Shown here: piece after piece, positions 27,563-37,227 of the stretch | How positions within the stretch are numbered: position 1 is the stretch's first letter | How the letters are laid out: each line of letters begins with the position of its first letter | DNA from: Actinomycetes bacterium | Lineage (GTDB): Bacteria > Actinomycetota > Actinomycetes > Nanopelagicales > Nanopelagicaceae | DNA: 64,000 nucleotides | Reading direction: 5' to 3' | Assembly: GCA_025355765.1 (NCBI GenBank) | Contig: JANXZB010000102.1 | Location: 1 to 64,000, forward strand | Position numbers and translations under genes: made by a program | Notes under the pieces: model-generated | What the model was told of the DNA's origin: nothing | The model's database searches: none | What the model saw: the letters and a program-made list of their open reading frames with translations, nothing else

Positions 27563-27780
27563 CCCAATCCCTCCACTTCACCGACTTGCAGTGATGTCCA
27601 TTGGAGGGACGCACTCGATATACGAGTCCGCGGTACCACCCGCCTTGCATGCCCTTAAAAAAAGAAGGGGCATACCTCTTTTCTCTCTTCGCGAATCGGG
27701 TCTACCCCACAGCGATAGATTGCTGTGGCTCTTCCGACAGGCTCAGAGGTGATTGCCTCGTCACTGCCCTTGGCGCGAAG
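27563..27780 (-). promoter_or_regulatory. T-box riboswitch (translational type) in the ileS leader
   Basis: On the reverse strand the conserved T-box core GGTGGTACCGCGGA spans 27640-27627. Upstream elements are a candidate specifier stem GAGG-cAATCA-CCTC with the isoleucine codon ATC at 27753-27751, a perfect hairpin at 27728-27707 (CCACAGC/GCTGTGG) and one at 27673-27649 (ATGCCC/GGGCAT). Downstream, TCCCTCC (27609-27603) is complementary to the ribosome site GGAGGGA (27574-27568). There is no terminator T-run after the core. Uncharged tRNA-Ile should free the ribosome site, the mode known for actinobacterial ileS T-boxes. Confidence 0.92.
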
Positions 27781-27831
27781 GTTTCAGTGTATTCCATCGC
27801 GCGTAGAGTGGCGTTTTCTTCCAAATCAGCA

Positions 27832-27837
27832 TAGGTT
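27832..27837 (+). promoter_or_regulatory. Possible -10 box of the traR-family gene
   Basis: TAGGTT lies seven bases before the GTG start at 27845. No Shine-Dalgarno follows, which fits leaderless initiation. The -35 region is not clear. Confidence 0.4.
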
Positions 27838-27844
27838 ACGCGCC

Positions 27845-28564
27845 GTGGTAGTCAAGAAAAAGAGTGTCAAAGCGGGCGTCAAGAAGGCCCCTGCCAAGAA
27901 GGCTGTTGCCAAAAAGGCCGCCGTGAAAAAGCCGGCAGTCAAGAAGGCCCCTGCCAAGAAGGCCGTTGCGAAGAAGGCTCCTTCTTCCAAGGCAGCCAAG
28001 AAGGCCCCCGGTCGCCCCTTCCCTTCCAAAACGGTAGCTGCCCCGCCAACGGTTGCCCCGCCGGCCCCGGCTGCGGTAGCCGAAGAGCGACGCCTTGTGA
28101 TGCCTCCTCCTCCTCGTCCGACAAAGAACGGCAAGAAAGTGGCGCCATTGAAGCCCATCAAAGCCGCCCCCACTCCAGTTGTTGTTTCTGATAACGAGGC
28201 ACCGTGGTCATCAGCTGAGTTAAAAGTTGTTCGCGCCGAATTGGCAAAAGAATTGGTCCGGCTCAGTTCTGAATTAGCAGATGTCGAACTTGAAATGGAC
28301 GCTCTTATTCGCGAATCAGGTGAGGGCGCCGGTGATGATCAGGCCGATGCTGGCACCAAGACATTTGAGCGAGAGCACGAAATGTCCCTTGTTATTAACG
28401 CGCGAGACATGGTTTTGCAGACCGAACGAGCCATCGAACGCATTGACGACAAGAGCTACGGGCGTTGTGAAGAGTGCGGTAATGCGATCGGAAAGGCTCG
28501 ACTTCAAGTTTTCCCACGTGCCACCTTGTGCATGCTCTGCAAACAGAAGGAAGAACGGCGCTGA
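27845..28564 (+). CDS. TraR/DksA zinc-finger protein with lysine-rich N-terminal tail
   Basis: A 239-residue protein with a two-part layout. Residues 1-55 are tandem KKAPAKKAVAKKA-like repeats resembling histone H1 or the HupB tail, followed by an Ala/Pro-rich linker. The C-terminal third has a predicted coiled-coil (VRAELAKELVRLSSELADVE) and a C4 zinc finger (C208, C211, C229, C232) of DksA/TraR type. Proteins of this build lie upstream of lspA in many actinobacteria; a role at RNA polymerase or DNA is inferred, not shown. GTG 27845 is the first plausible start; the in-frame sequence upstream belongs to the T-box leader. Low-complexity codons explain a 26-bp duplication inside the gene. Confidence 0.85.
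   Translation: MVVKKKSVKAGVKKAPAKKAVAKKAAVKKPAVKKAPAKKAVAKKAPSSKAAKKAPGRPFPSKTVAAPPTVAPPAPAAVAEERRLVMPPPPRPTKNGKKVAPLKPIKAAPTPVVVSDNEAPWSSAELKVVRAELAKELVRLSSELADVELEMDALIRESGEGAGDDQADAGTKTFEREHEMSLVINARDMVLQTERAIERIDDKSYGRCEECGNAIGKARLQVFPRATLCMLCKQKEERR
27878..27963 (+). repeat. 26-bp direct repeat, 60 bp apart, within the lysine-rich tail
   Basis: The 26 bases at 27878-27903 (starting GTCAAGAAGGCCCCTGCC) recur exactly at 27938-27963. They encode VKKAPAKKA twice. This is an internal duplication of coding sequence, not a mobile repeat. Confidence 0.85.
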
Positions 28565-28566
28565 CA

Positions 28567-29088
28567 TTGCGCCGAAAGTATCCAATTTGGGGCAGCGTCC
28601 TTCTCGTGGCGGCGCTGGTCTGGGCAACTGACTTTGTCAGCAAGAATTGGGCGATCAATTCTCTGGCTGGGCGCGAACCTCGCAAGATCCTAGGGGATTT
28701 CCTCAAACTGACTTTCACCAAGAATTCAGGGGCGGCATTTAGTTTTGCAACGGGTGGGACTGTATTGCTCGCAACTTTTGCAATCCTTGTTATTTTGGCC
28801 ATTGGTTACTGGGCACCGCGGATCACATCCAGGCGGTGGGGGATTGTTCTAGGGCTCGTCCTGGGTGGAACCCTGGGCAATCTCAGCGATCGAATCCTTC
28901 GAGCCAACGTTGGAACTGGTGTCATGAAGGGTCAGGTCATTGATTGGATTGAACTGCCTCATTGGCCAGTCTTTAACCTGGCTGACTCATCGATCGTGAT
29001 TGCTGCCGTTTTGGCCAGTTATCTTTCCATCCGCAATATTTCTCCGCTAACAAAGAATGTTCGAGGTGGTGATCAAGATGACTCGTGA
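28567..29088 (+). CDS. lspA: Lipoprotein signal peptidase (signal peptidase II)
   Basis: A 173-residue membrane aspartyl protease that removes signal peptides from prolipoproteins. The catalytic aspartates are in GNLSDRI and FNLADSS, and four membrane segments are visible. The start is inferred as TTG 28567, two bases after the traR-family stop; no ATG or GTG lies between that stop and the first conserved segment. It overlaps rluD. Lgt, which acts one step earlier, is encoded at 44304. Confidence 0.93.
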   Translation: MRRKYPIWGSVLLVAALVWATDFVSKNWAINSLAGREPRKILGDFLKLTFTKNSGAAFSFATGGTVLLATFAILVILAIGYWAPRITSRRWGIVLGLVLGGTLGNLSDRILRANVGTGVMKGQVIDWIELPHWPVFNLADSSIVIAAVLASYLSIRNISPLTKNVRGGDQDDS

Positions 29089-30016
29089 GTTTCGCTCGCT
29101 AGAAATACCAGAAGGAGTTGACGGGTCCAGAGTAGATAGTGCTCTCACTCGCGTTCTCGGATTATCCAGAACCACCATTGCCCGTCTTCTGGATACCGGG
29201 GAGATCACCTCCAACGGAGCGCCCATGCAGAAATCTGATCGAGTTCTCGCAGGCCAAGTTATCGAAATCCTCATGCCTGACACCACCGTTGGCGAGCCGA
29301 TCCCTTTGACGCCTATCGAAGGTTTATCCGTCGTTTATGATGACGATTCAATCGTGGTGATCAACAAGCCCGTCGGCTGCGCGGCCCATCCGAGTCCTGG
29401 ATGGACTGGGCCAACAGTCGTCGGCGCTCTGACGGCGGCGGGTTACTCGGTTTCGACAAGTGGCGCTGCCGAGCGCGCGGGGATCGTTCACCGACTCGAT
29501 GTTGGAACGAGCGGTTTGATGGTTGTTGCCAAGACTGATCAGGCCTACTCATTCATGAAGAGTGCGTTCAAAAACCGTGAAGTGGAGAAGATTTATCACG
29601 CTCTTGTGCAAGGACATATGGATCCGTCCACGGGAACAATTGATGCACCTATCGATCGACACCCGAAAGAGGATTATCGCTTTGCCGTCGTAGCCGATGG
29701 CAAGCAGAGCATTACTCACTACGAAGTAATCGAGTACTACCGCGCCGTCTCTCTAGTTAAAGTCGAACTTGAGACCGGCAGGACCCATCAGATCCGCGTT
29801 CACTTCTCTGCACTTCGACACCCTCTTGTGGGAGATCTCACCTACGGGGCAGATCCCACCCTGGCGGCCCGCTTGGAAATGTCACGTCCTTGGCTTCATG
29901 CCCTAGAACTGCGCTTTCGTCATCCGCTCACCAACGCCCTCATGGACTTTCGGGCCCCGTACCCCGCGGATTTAGATCGAGCGCTCGCGTTGCTTGACTC
30001 ATCCGTACTCCCGTAA
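29078..30016 (+). CDS. rluD: RluA/RluD-family rRNA pseudouridine synthase
   Basis: A 312-residue enzyme with an N-terminal S4 RNA-binding domain (RVDSALTRVLGLSRTTIARLLDTG) and a catalytic domain with the HRLD motif (GIVHRLDVGTSGLMVV, D141). It modifies uridines in 23S rRNA; the exact sites cannot be read from sequence. ATG 29078 is preferred over ATG 29057 because GAGGTGG lies 8 bases before it. Confidence 0.92.
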   Translation: MTREFRSLEIPEGVDGSRVDSALTRVLGLSRTTIARLLDTGEITSNGAPMQKSDRVLAGQVIEILMPDTTVGEPIPLTPIEGLSVVYDDDSIVVINKPVGCAAHPSPGWTGPTVVGALTAAGYSVSTSGAAERAGIVHRLDVGTSGLMVVAKTDQAYSFMKSAFKNREVEKIYHALVQGHMDPSTGTIDAPIDRHPKEDYRFAVVADGKQSITHYEVIEYYRAVSLVKVELETGRTHQIRVHFSALRHPLVGDLTYGADPTLAARLEMSRPWLHALELRFRHPLTNALMDFRAPYPADLDRALALLDSSVLP

Positions 30017-30022
30017 GGACTA

Positions 30023-33000
30023 GTGTCACCAATCGTGGCCTCTTTTGTTCATCTCCATGTACACACCGAGTATTCAATGCTCGATGGGGCTGCCCGCGTT
30101 GCTGATCTAGTCGGCGAAGTTGCCACACAGGCGATGCCAGCAATTGCGATGACCGACCACGGAAACGTATTTGGAGCATTTGATTTCTACAAGCAAGCAA
30201 AGAAAGTCGGCGTAAAGCCGATAATCGGCATTGAGGCCTACGTTGCCCCTGAATCCAGATTTGATAAGCGCCGCGTCAAGTGGGCCGAAGGTGGCGAGGA
30301 TGATGTCTCTGGTGGAGGCGCCTATACGCATATGACACTTCTTGCAGAGAACAACGAAGGCCTTGCCAATCTCTTTCGTCTTTCCTCCTTAGCCTCCCTC
30401 GAGGGGTATTACTACAAACCACGCATGGATCGCGACCTTCTGTCCAAGCACAACACCGGACTTATTGCGACTACAGGATGTGCCGGCGGGGAAATTCAAA
30501 CGCGACTTCGAATGGGAGCTTACAAAGAGGCCGCCAGGGCTGCCGGTGAACTGCGCGACATTTTTGGCCCTGAGAATTTCTATCTTGAAGTAATGGACCA
30601 CAACATCGCGATTGAATCCCGAGTCATGGCCGATCTGCTTAAGTTGGGCAAGGATTTGCATCTGCCTTTGCTCGCGACGAACGATCTTCACTACACGCGA
30701 AAAGAAGATGCGGCTTCACATGAAGTTTTGCTCTGCGTTCAATCAGGTTCGACGTTGGCCGACCCCAAGAGATTCAAATTTGAAAATGACGAGTTCTATC
30801 TGAAAACTCCAGAGCAAATGCGCGAACTCTTCAAGGATATTCCAGAGAGCTGCGATAATACGTTGCTCGTCGCCGAACGGTGCAACGTGACCCTACGTGA
30901 AGGAGAGAACCTTCTTCCGAAATTCACAGTGCCCGAAGGTGAAACTGAAGATACTTGGCTTCGCAAGGAAGCAATCCGTGGCTTGACTGAAAAGATGGGT
31001 GGCCAGATTCCCGGCGGACACATGGAGCGTCTTCAGTACGAACTCGACGTCATGATTAAGATGGGCTTTCCTGGGTATTTTCTCGTGGTTGCAGACCTTG
31101 TCGGCCATGCGAAAAAAGAGGGGATCCGAGTTGGCCCGGGTCGAGGCTCTGCCGCAGGCTCGTTGGTCTCGTACGCCCTTGGAATCACTGCGTTGGATCC
31201 AATTCAACATGGGCTTTTGTTTGAACGATTCCTTAATCCAGAGCGCATTTCGATGCCCGATATTGACTTGGACTTTGACGAGCGACGTCGCGGCGACATG
31301 ATCCGTTACGCAACGGTGAAATATGGTGAGGATCGAGTAGCTCAGATCATTACCTACGGGACGATCAAGTCAAAGCAAGCGATTAAGGATTCAAGTCGAG
31401 TTTTGGGTTACCCGTACGCAATTGGTGAAAGATTGACGAAGGCCTTGCCTCCTTCGATCATGGGCAAAGATATTTCGTTGGCCGGTGTATTCGACTCCAA
31501 GAATGATCGCTATGTCGAAGCCGGTGAATTCCGCGCTCTGTATGAATCCGATCCGGATTCAAAGCGAGTGGTGGATACGGCCCTCGGCCTTGAGGGATTG
31601 AAGCGCCAGTGGGGAGTGCATGCAGCGGGGGTCATCCTTTCGCGCGAACCACTCCTTGATGTGATCCCAATTCATCGTCGAGAAGCCGATGGAGCAATCA
31701 TCACCCAGTTCGATATGGGTGCCTGTGAGGCTACTGGTCTTCTCAAAATGGACTTTCTTGGCCTGCGAAACCTTTCGGTCTTGGATGATTGCTTGCTCAA
31801 TATCAAGGCGAACAGGAATGAGGATGTAGTTCTTGAATCCCTCACCTTGGATGATCCCAAAACATTCGAATTACTTGCTCGAGGCGACACTCTTGGCGTC
31901 TTCCAACTCGACGGTGGTCCAATGCGCGCCCTATTGCGTTCGATGGCACCTGATTCCTTTGCCGATATATCCGCCGTTATTGCGCTGTATCGACCTGGTC
32001 CAATGGGAGAAAATGCGCACAACAACTACGCCGATCGCAAGAATGGTCGGAAAAGTGTCGAGCCTATTCATCCTGAACTTTCGCTACCTTTGCAAGAAAT
32101 TCTCGGTAATACCTACGGCTTAATTGTCTATCAAGAGCAGGTTATGGCTATTGCCCAGAAGGTGGCGGGGTTCTCTCTCGGACGTGCGGATCTACTCCGC
32201 AAAGCGATGGGAAAGAAAGATCGCAAGATTCTGGATAAAGAGTATGTATTTTTCCAGGAGGGCATGAAAGCAAACGGTTTCAGCGACGGCGCCATCGAAA
32301 AATTGTGGCAGACACTCATTCCCTTCTCCGACTACGCCTTTAACCGCGCACATAGTGCGGGGTACGGTGTGGTCTCCTATTGGACGGCTTACCTGAAGGC
32401 AAATTACCCGACGGAATATATGGCCGCCCTCCTCACTAGCGTGAGGGATGACAAGGACAAGTCTGCTCTCTATCTCAGTGAGTGTCGCAGAATGGGAATT
32501 CAAGTTCTCCCTCCCGATGTAAACGAATCAAACTCTGAGTACACACCGCGCGGCGTCGACATACGTTTCGGCCTTGCCGCCATCCGCAATGTCGGCGAGG
32601 GTGTGGTCGCAACAATTAAGAGATCGCGAGAGCAAAAGGGACGCTTCGCATCCTTTGGAGACTTCCTTGCAAAAGTTGATGCGCAGGTTTGCAATAAGAA
32701 GACGATTGAATCATTGATCAAGGCAGGCGCTTTCGACTCCTTTGGCGTATCTCGCAAGGGCTTGATGAGCGTTCACCTGGAGGCGATTGACTCGATTATC
32801 GAAACCAAGCGCGCGGAGGCGATTGGTCAGTTTGATCTCTTCGGAGGTGAAACGATCGAGAATATTTCCGACATTGAATTGGATATTCCGGCAGGGGAAT
32901 GGGAGAAATCTCAATTGCTCGCTTACGAACGCGAGATGCTCGGTCTCTATGTCTCCGACCATCCTTTACTAGGAATCGAGCACATTCTGCGGATGTCCAC

Positions 33001-33526
33001 GGATGTGTCTATCAGCCAACTTCTCGATGATGTCACCTCGCAGGATCGAATGGTCACCATCGGCGGTCTCGTCACGAGCATCCAGCGGAAAGTGACTCGG
33101 CAAGGGGCTTCATGGGCAATTGTCACCATCGAAGACTTGGAGGGATCGATAGAGGCTCTCTTCTTTTCAAAGACGTATACGCAATATGCATTGACTTTGA
33201 CGGAAGACCGCGTTGTTGTGATTCGAGGACGAGCAGATCGGCGAGAGGACCAACTTCGCTTCACTGCCCTTGAAATGAATTTTCCCGAGATATCCCAAGG
33301 CGCCCTGGGTCCCTTTATCATCAAGATGCCCATCGTTCAGTGCACTCCACCTGTTGTGGATCGCCTTAAGGAGATTCTGAGAACCCATCCCGGAGCGCGG
33401 GAAGTTCATTTGCAACTCGATGATCACGGCAAGAGCACGGTCTTGAAATTGGAAGCAAAGGTCACCGCATCGCCAAGTTTGAGCGCCGATCTCAAGGCAA
33501 TCCTTGGACCGGACTGTCTGGTCTAA
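30023..33526 (+). CDS. dnaE: Replicative DNA polymerase III alpha subunit
   Basis: A 1167-residue replicative polymerase. The PHP domain is intact (HLHVHTEYSMLDG and MTDHGN). The palm carries PDIDLDF (412-418) and LLKMDFLGL, the fingers have FNRAHSAGYGVVSYWTAYLK, the clamp-binding motif is QFDLFG (from Q936), and a C-terminal OB fold follows. The start is GTG, six bases after the rluD stop. The contrast with the polymerase at 2495, whose PHP and other residues differ, identifies this one as the housekeeping copy. Confidence 0.97.
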   Translation: MSPIVASFVHLHVHTEYSMLDGAARVADLVGEVATQAMPAIAMTDHGNVFGAFDFYKQAKKVGVKPIIGIEAYVAPESRFDKRRVKWAEGGEDDVSGGGAYTHMTLLAENNEGLANLFRLSSLASLEGYYYKPRMDRDLLSKHNTGLIATTGCAGGEIQTRLRMGAYKEAARAAGELRDIFGPENFYLEVMDHNIAIESRVMADLLKLGKDLHLPLLATNDLHYTRKEDAASHEVLLCVQSGSTLADPKRFKFENDEFYLKTPEQMRELFKDIPESCDNTLLVAERCNVTLREGENLLPKFTVPEGETEDTWLRKEAIRGLTEKMGGQIPGGHMERLQYELDVMIKMGFPGYFLVVADLVGHAKKEGIRVGPGRGSAAGSLVSYALGITALDPIQHGLLFERFLNPERISMPDIDLDFDERRRGDMIRYATVKYGEDRVAQIITYGTIKSKQAIKDSSRVLGYPYAIGERLTKALPPSIMGKDISLAGVFDSKNDRYVEAGEFRALYESDPDSKRVVDTALGLEGLKRQWGVHAAGVILSREPLLDVIPIHRREADGAIITQFDMGACEATGLLKMDFLGLRNLSVLDDCLLNIKANRNEDVVLESLTLDDPKTFELLARGDTLGVFQLDGGPMRALLRSMAPDSFADISAVIALYRPGPMGENAHNNYADRKNGRKSVEPIHPELSLPLQEILGNTYGLIVYQEQVMAIAQKVAGFSLGRADLLRKAMGKKDRKILDKEYVFFQEGMKANGFSDGAIEKLWQTLIPFSDYAFNRAHSAGYGVVSYWTAYLKANYPTEYMAALLTSVRDDKDKSALYLSECRRMGIQVLPPDVNESNSEYTPRGVDIRFGLAAIRNVGEGVVATIKRSREQKGRFASFGDFLAKVDAQVCNKKTIESLIKAGAFDSFGVSRKGLMSVHLEAIDSIIETKRAEAIGQFDLFGGETIENISDIELDIPAGEWEKSQLLAYEREMLGLYVSDHPLLGIEHILRMSTDVSISQLLDDVTSQDRMVTIGGLVTSIQRKVTRQGASWAIVTIEDLEGSIEALFFSKTYTQYALTLTEDRVVVIRGRADRREDQLRFTALEMNFPEISQGALGPFIIKMPIVQCTPPVVDRLKEILRTHPGAREVHLQLDDHGKSTVLKLEAKVTASPSLSADLKAILGPDCLV

Positions 33527-33535
33527 TCGAATATG

Positions 33536-33549
33536 TGGGCTCAAGCCCA
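33536..33549 (+). terminator. Weak hairpin after dnaE
   Basis: TGGGCT-CA-AGCCCA forms a short perfect hairpin ten bases after the dnaE stop. No T-run follows, so termination here is uncertain. Confidence 0.3.
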
Positions 33550-33562
33550 ATCTCTCTGCCTC

Positions 33563-33568
33563 TAGACT
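33563..33568 (+). promoter_or_regulatory. Possible -10 box of the his-trp operon
   Basis: TAGACT about 40 bases before the hisD ATG, the same hexamer seen ahead of the tRNA at 53443 and of polA. No clear -35 box. Confidence 0.35.
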
Positions 33569-33607
33569 TGGTCCCTACCGATCGGATGAGAGAAATGAGC
33601 GCAGGCG

Positions 33608-34915
33608 ATGATACGTACCGTTGATTTCCGCGGTCGATCCCTCTCTAAAGCCCAGTATCGAACCGAACTGCCGAGGGCCACACTGGATGTAGCCCAGGCC
33701 ATGGATCTCATTGCCCCAATTCTGACTCGGGTAGCAAAAGGGGATGAGAAAGTCCTTCTGGATCTAGCCCAAGAATTTGACGGCGTGCGGCCAGATTGCA
33801 TCCGAGTCCCACGCGAAGTAATTGAGCTGGCCCTGACTGCGCTCGATCCCGCGATCCGCACAGCGTTGGAGGTGTCGATCGCCCGGATAGTTCACGTTCA
33901 CCAGAGCCAGAGGCGTGATGAAACGCTGACTCAGGTAGTCGACGGTGGCACGGTCACCGAAAGATGGATTCCCGTGGATCGTGTCGGCCTTTATGTTCCG
34001 GGAGGGCGCGCGGTTTATCCCAGCAGTGTGATGATGAATGTTATTCCTGCCCAAATCGCTGAAGTTGGCAGCATTGCCGTTGCCTCCCCACCCCAAAAAG
34101 ATTTCGGCGGTTGGCCCCATCCAACAATTTTGGCCACCTGCGCACTCCTTGGGATTTACGAGGTCTATGCCGTCGGAGGAGCACAGGCAATCGCCCTATT
34201 TGCTTACGGCATGGAAGGGGTTTGCGAACGGGTGGACATGGTGACCGGGCCCGGAAATATCTACGTGGCTGCTGCAAAGCGCGCACTGCGTGGGATAGTC
34301 GGCATCGATTCCGAAGCCGGACCTACCGAGATTGCGATACTCGCCGACGAGAGCGCGGTTGCCTCCGACGTGGCAGCGGACATGATGAGCCAAGCAGAGC
34401 ATGACACGATCGCAGCCGCCGTACTTGTGACCACATCAATGGACTTGGCTCTGGCCGTCGAAAATGAAATCCGCGCCCGTGTGCCCAAGACGAAACATTC
34501 CAAACGAATTGCCGAAGCGCTATCTGGCATTCAGTCGGCAATAGTCCTCGTGGACTCAATCGATCAGGGACTCGACGTTGTGAACGCATACGCTGCAGAG
34601 CACCTGGAAATCCAGACGGCTCACGCAAGTGAGGATGCTCTGCGAATACGAAACGCGGGGGCTGTATTCATTGGTCGTTTCTCGCCCGTCTCCCTTGGTG
34701 ATTATTCAGCCGGGTCAAATCACGTTCTGCCAACTGGCGGCTGTGCCTGTCATTCAAGTGGATTGTCAGTGCAAACGTTCTTGCGTGGCCTTCACTTTAT
34801 CGAATACAGCGAGTCTGCTTTCCGAGACATCACCCCGACGGTCATCACCCTTGCGAATTCGGAAGATCTGCCGGCGCACGGTGAGGCGATGTCAGTGCGC
34901 CTGGACAAAGCATGA
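33608..34915 (+). CDS. hisD: Histidinol dehydrogenase
   Basis: A 435-residue zinc enzyme that carries out the last two oxidations of histidine synthesis. Family segments include [43 protein letters not shown] and the C-terminal [13 protein letters not shown]. It opens the his-trp run; ATGA joins it to hisC. Confidence 0.97.
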   Translation: MIRTVDFRGRSLSKAQYRTELPRATLDVAQAMDLIAPILTRVAKGDEKVLLDLAQEFDGVRPDCIRVPREVIELALTALDPAIRTALEVSIARIVHVHQSQRRDETLTQVVDGGTVTERWIPVDRVGLYVPGGRAVYPSSVMMNVIPAQIAEVGSIAVASPPQKDFGGWPHPTILATCALLGIYEVYAVGGAQAIALFAYGMEGVCERVDMVTGPGNIYVAAAKRALRGIVGIDSEAGPTEIAILADESAVASDVAADMMSQAEHDTIAAAVLVTTSMDLALAVENEIRARVPKTKHSKRIAEALSGIQSAIVLVDSIDQGLDVVNAYAAEHLEIQTAHASEDALRIRNAGAVFIGRFSPVSLGDYSAGSNHVLPTGGCACHSSGLSVQTFLRGLHFIEYSESAFRDITPTVITLANSEDLPAHGEAMSVRLDKA

Positions 34916-36024
34916 GCCAGAAAGAATGGCCGAGTTGGTTGCCGCTGCGCGCTGATATAAGGGGCTTGTCTGCCTATGGCGCCCCGCAACTGCCTTCGCT
35001 TGCCCAACTCAATACCAACGAAAATCCGTACCCACCATCTAAGAAATTGGTAGATGCGATCGCACGCAAAGTAGAGGAAATCGCGGGTTCGCTCAATCGC
35101 TACCCAGATCGAGATTGCATTGCCCTCAGGAAAGGATTGGCCGCATTTCTCAATTCGCGATCATTGACGCATTTATATGAAGAGAATGTGTGGGCGGCAA
35201 ACGGCAGCAACGAGATTATTCAGTCTCTATTCCTTGCCTTTGGTGGAGAAAGTGCTTTGGGATTCACACCTTCGTATTCGATGCATCCCCTTATTGCCCA
35301 AGTTACGGGTACTTCCTGGATTAACGGAGTCCGCAATTCGGACTTTTCTCTAGACGTCGAGCTTGCATGCCATCAGATCAAGACAACTAAAGCCAAATTG
35401 ATTTTTGTTACGACGCCGAATAATCCGACAGGTACTTCCATTCCATTGCGAGATATTGAAACCCTCGTAAAGACAGCGGCCGAGCTTTCAAGTCTGTTGG
35501 TAGTCGATGAGGCTTACGCCGAGTTTTCCAGTGAGCCTTCTGCCGTGACACTCCTAGATAGGTACCCGAATCTCCTGGTAATCCGCACGATGAGCAAGGC
35601 ATTTGCCTTCGCTGGCGCTCGAGTTGGATACCTGGCCGCCAACAAGGAAGTCATCAGAGCACTTGCGTTGGTTCGATTGCCGTATCACCTCAGTGCGATC
35701 ACGCAGGCAATCGCATTGGTCGCCCTTGATCACAGCGAGGAACTACTCGCCAACGTTGCCACTTTGATTGCAGACCGAGAGAAAATGGTCGTAGAACTCA
35801 AGGCTCTTGGTGCCGAGGTGATTCCCAGCAGCGCGAACTTTCTCCTCTTCACGGTTCCCTCCTCTAAAGAGATCTGGGATTCCCTGTTAGAACAGGGCGT
35901 GCTTGTGCGGGATGTGGGATTATCGGGTTACTTAAGGGTGACTATCGGCAACGCCGCTGAAAATCAAAGGTTCATCGACTCACTTGCCACTTCATTAGGC
36001 AAAACACAGGGAGGAAAAATATGA
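34912..36024 (+). CDS. hisC: Histidinol-phosphate aminotransferase
   Basis: A 370-residue class I/II PLP aminotransferase. [21 protein letters not shown] and the cofactor lysine K229 in [16 protein letters not shown] are present. It converts imidazole acetol phosphate to histidinol phosphate. Four-base overlaps connect it to hisD and hisB. Related enzymes can also serve phenylalanine synthesis, but the operon makes HisC the clear call. Confidence 0.95.
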   Translation: MSQKEWPSWLPLRADIRGLSAYGAPQLPSLAQLNTNENPYPPSKKLVDAIARKVEEIAGSLNRYPDRDCIALRKGLAAFLNSRSLTHLYEENVWAANGSNEIIQSLFLAFGGESALGFTPSYSMHPLIAQVTGTSWINGVRNSDFSLDVELACHQIKTTKAKLIFVTTPNNPTGTSIPLRDIETLVKTAAELSSLLVVDEAYAEFSSEPSAVTLLDRYPNLLVIRTMSKAFAFAGARVGYLAANKEVIRALALVRLPYHLSAITQAIALVALDHSEELLANVATLIADREKMVVELKALGAEVIPSSANFLLFTVPSSKEIWDSLLEQGVLVRDVGLSGYLRVTIGNAAENQRFIDSLATSLGKTQGGKI

Positions 36025-36605
36025 GAACAGCTCATGTCGAAAGAGAGACCAAAGAATCTCATGTGCTGGTCGAACTCAACCTGGATGGCCACGGGACTAT
36101 TGATATCGACACTGGTGTTCCCTTCTTCGATCACATGTTGGGCCAACTGGGTAAGCACTCAGGATTCAACCTTCGCGTGAAGACTCAAGGAGACATCCAT
36201 GTGGACTCACATCACACAGTCGAAGACACCTCCCTTGCAGTCGGGCAGGCATTGAGAGAAGCGTTGGGAGATAAGGCAGGAATACGCCGATTCGGCGATG
36301 CCATGGTTCCTCTTGACGAAGTTCTAGTCCAGGCGGCGGTAGACCTTTCTGGCCGGCCATATTTAGTGCACCGCCAACCAGAGATCGTTGAACTCATTGG
36401 CACTTTCGATACCACCCTCGGAAAACACATTTGGGAGTCAATTGTCGCCGAAGCACATATCGCTCTGCACGTACGAGTTCTTGAAGGTCGCAACGCTCAC
36501 CACGTTCTCGAAGCACAATTCAAAGCGGTCGCACGTGCATTGCGCGATGCGGTGACCCTTGATTCGCGTGTCTCAGGAGTTCCATCCACCAAGGGTTCCC
36601 TCTGA
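36021..36605 (+). CDS. hisB: Imidazoleglycerol-phosphate dehydratase
   Basis: A 194-residue manganese enzyme with the two HxxxE-type metal motifs: [15 protein letters not shown] and DSHHTVEDT in the first half, and AHIALHV with [12 protein letters not shown] in the second. It is the monofunctional form with no histidinol phosphatase domain. GGAGG precedes the ATG. Confidence 0.97.
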   Translation: MRTAHVERETKESHVLVELNLDGHGTIDIDTGVPFFDHMLGQLGKHSGFNLRVKTQGDIHVDSHHTVEDTSLAVGQALREALGDKAGIRRFGDAMVPLDEVLVQAAVDLSGRPYLVHRQPEIVELIGTFDTTLGKHIWESIVAEAHIALHVRVLEGRNAHHVLEAQFKAVARALRDAVTLDSRVSGVPSTKGSL

Positions 36606-36618
36606 TCGTGAGTTCTCG

Positions 36619-37227
36619 TTGATAGCAATTCTTGACTACGGTTCGGGCAATCTTCGCTCGGCACAGCGCGCTTTTGAAACCAGCGGCGCAGAGGTAATTG
36701 TCACCTCTGATCCTCGCATCGCGCTGGAGGCCGATGGCCTGGTTGTGCCCGGAGTTGGTGCCTTCCAATCTTGCATGAAGGGCCTCATACAGGTGGGCGG
36801 AGACGAAATCATCCGCGAGAGAAAGGCGAAAGCGCGACCGACCTTGGGCATATGTATTGGCATGCAGATACTTTTTAGCGAAGGCTTGGAGCCTTCACGG
36901 GAAAATGCATCAAGTACCGCTGGCGTCGGCATCTGGCAAGGAGCAGTGGCCAGATTGGTTGCTCCAGTTCTTCCGCACATGGGTTGGAATACCGTCACTT
37001 CGGCCGCCGGGTCGGTCTTATTCGACGGCGTGGAAGGTGAGTCCTTTTACTTTGTGCACTCCTATGCGGCAAAGACGGAAGTCGGCCAAAAAACGAGTTG
37101 GACCGAATACGGCGAGCGTTTCGTATCCGCAGTTGAAGATGGAGCGATGAGCGCCACTCAGTTTCATCCCGAAAAATCTGGATCGGCTGGGTTAAGACTA
37201 ATAATGAATTGGACCAAGACACTATGA
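36619..37227 (+). CDS. hisH: Imidazole glycerol phosphate synthase, glutaminase subunit
   Basis: A 202-residue class I glutamine amidotransferase. The nucleophile is C79 in [11 protein letters not shown] and the other catalytic residues are H183 and E185 in QFHPEK. It feeds ammonia to HisF. The start is inferred as TTG 36619, which puts the conserved [11 protein letters not shown] at residue 2 after a GTGAG; an ATG at 36559 would overlap hisB by 47 bases and add no family sequence. ATGA leads into the hisA gene. Confidence 0.93.
   Translation: MIAILDYGSGNLRSAQRAFETSGAEVIVTSDPRIALEADGLVVPGVGAFQSCMKGLIQVGGDEIIRERKAKARPTLGICIGMQILFSEGLEPSRENASSTAGVGIWQGAVARLVAPVLPHMGWNTVTSAAGSVLFDGVEGESFYFVHSYAAKTEVGQKTSWTEYGERFVSAVEDGAMSATQFHPEKSGSAGLRLIMNWTKTL

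Noticed and set aside
27878-27963. Possible mobile or structural repeat
   Set aside because: The duplicated bases are in frame and encode the lysine-rich tail, so coding low complexity explains them.
36021-36605. Bifunctional HisB with histidinol phosphatase
   Set aside because: The protein is 194 residues and contains only the dehydratase domain.
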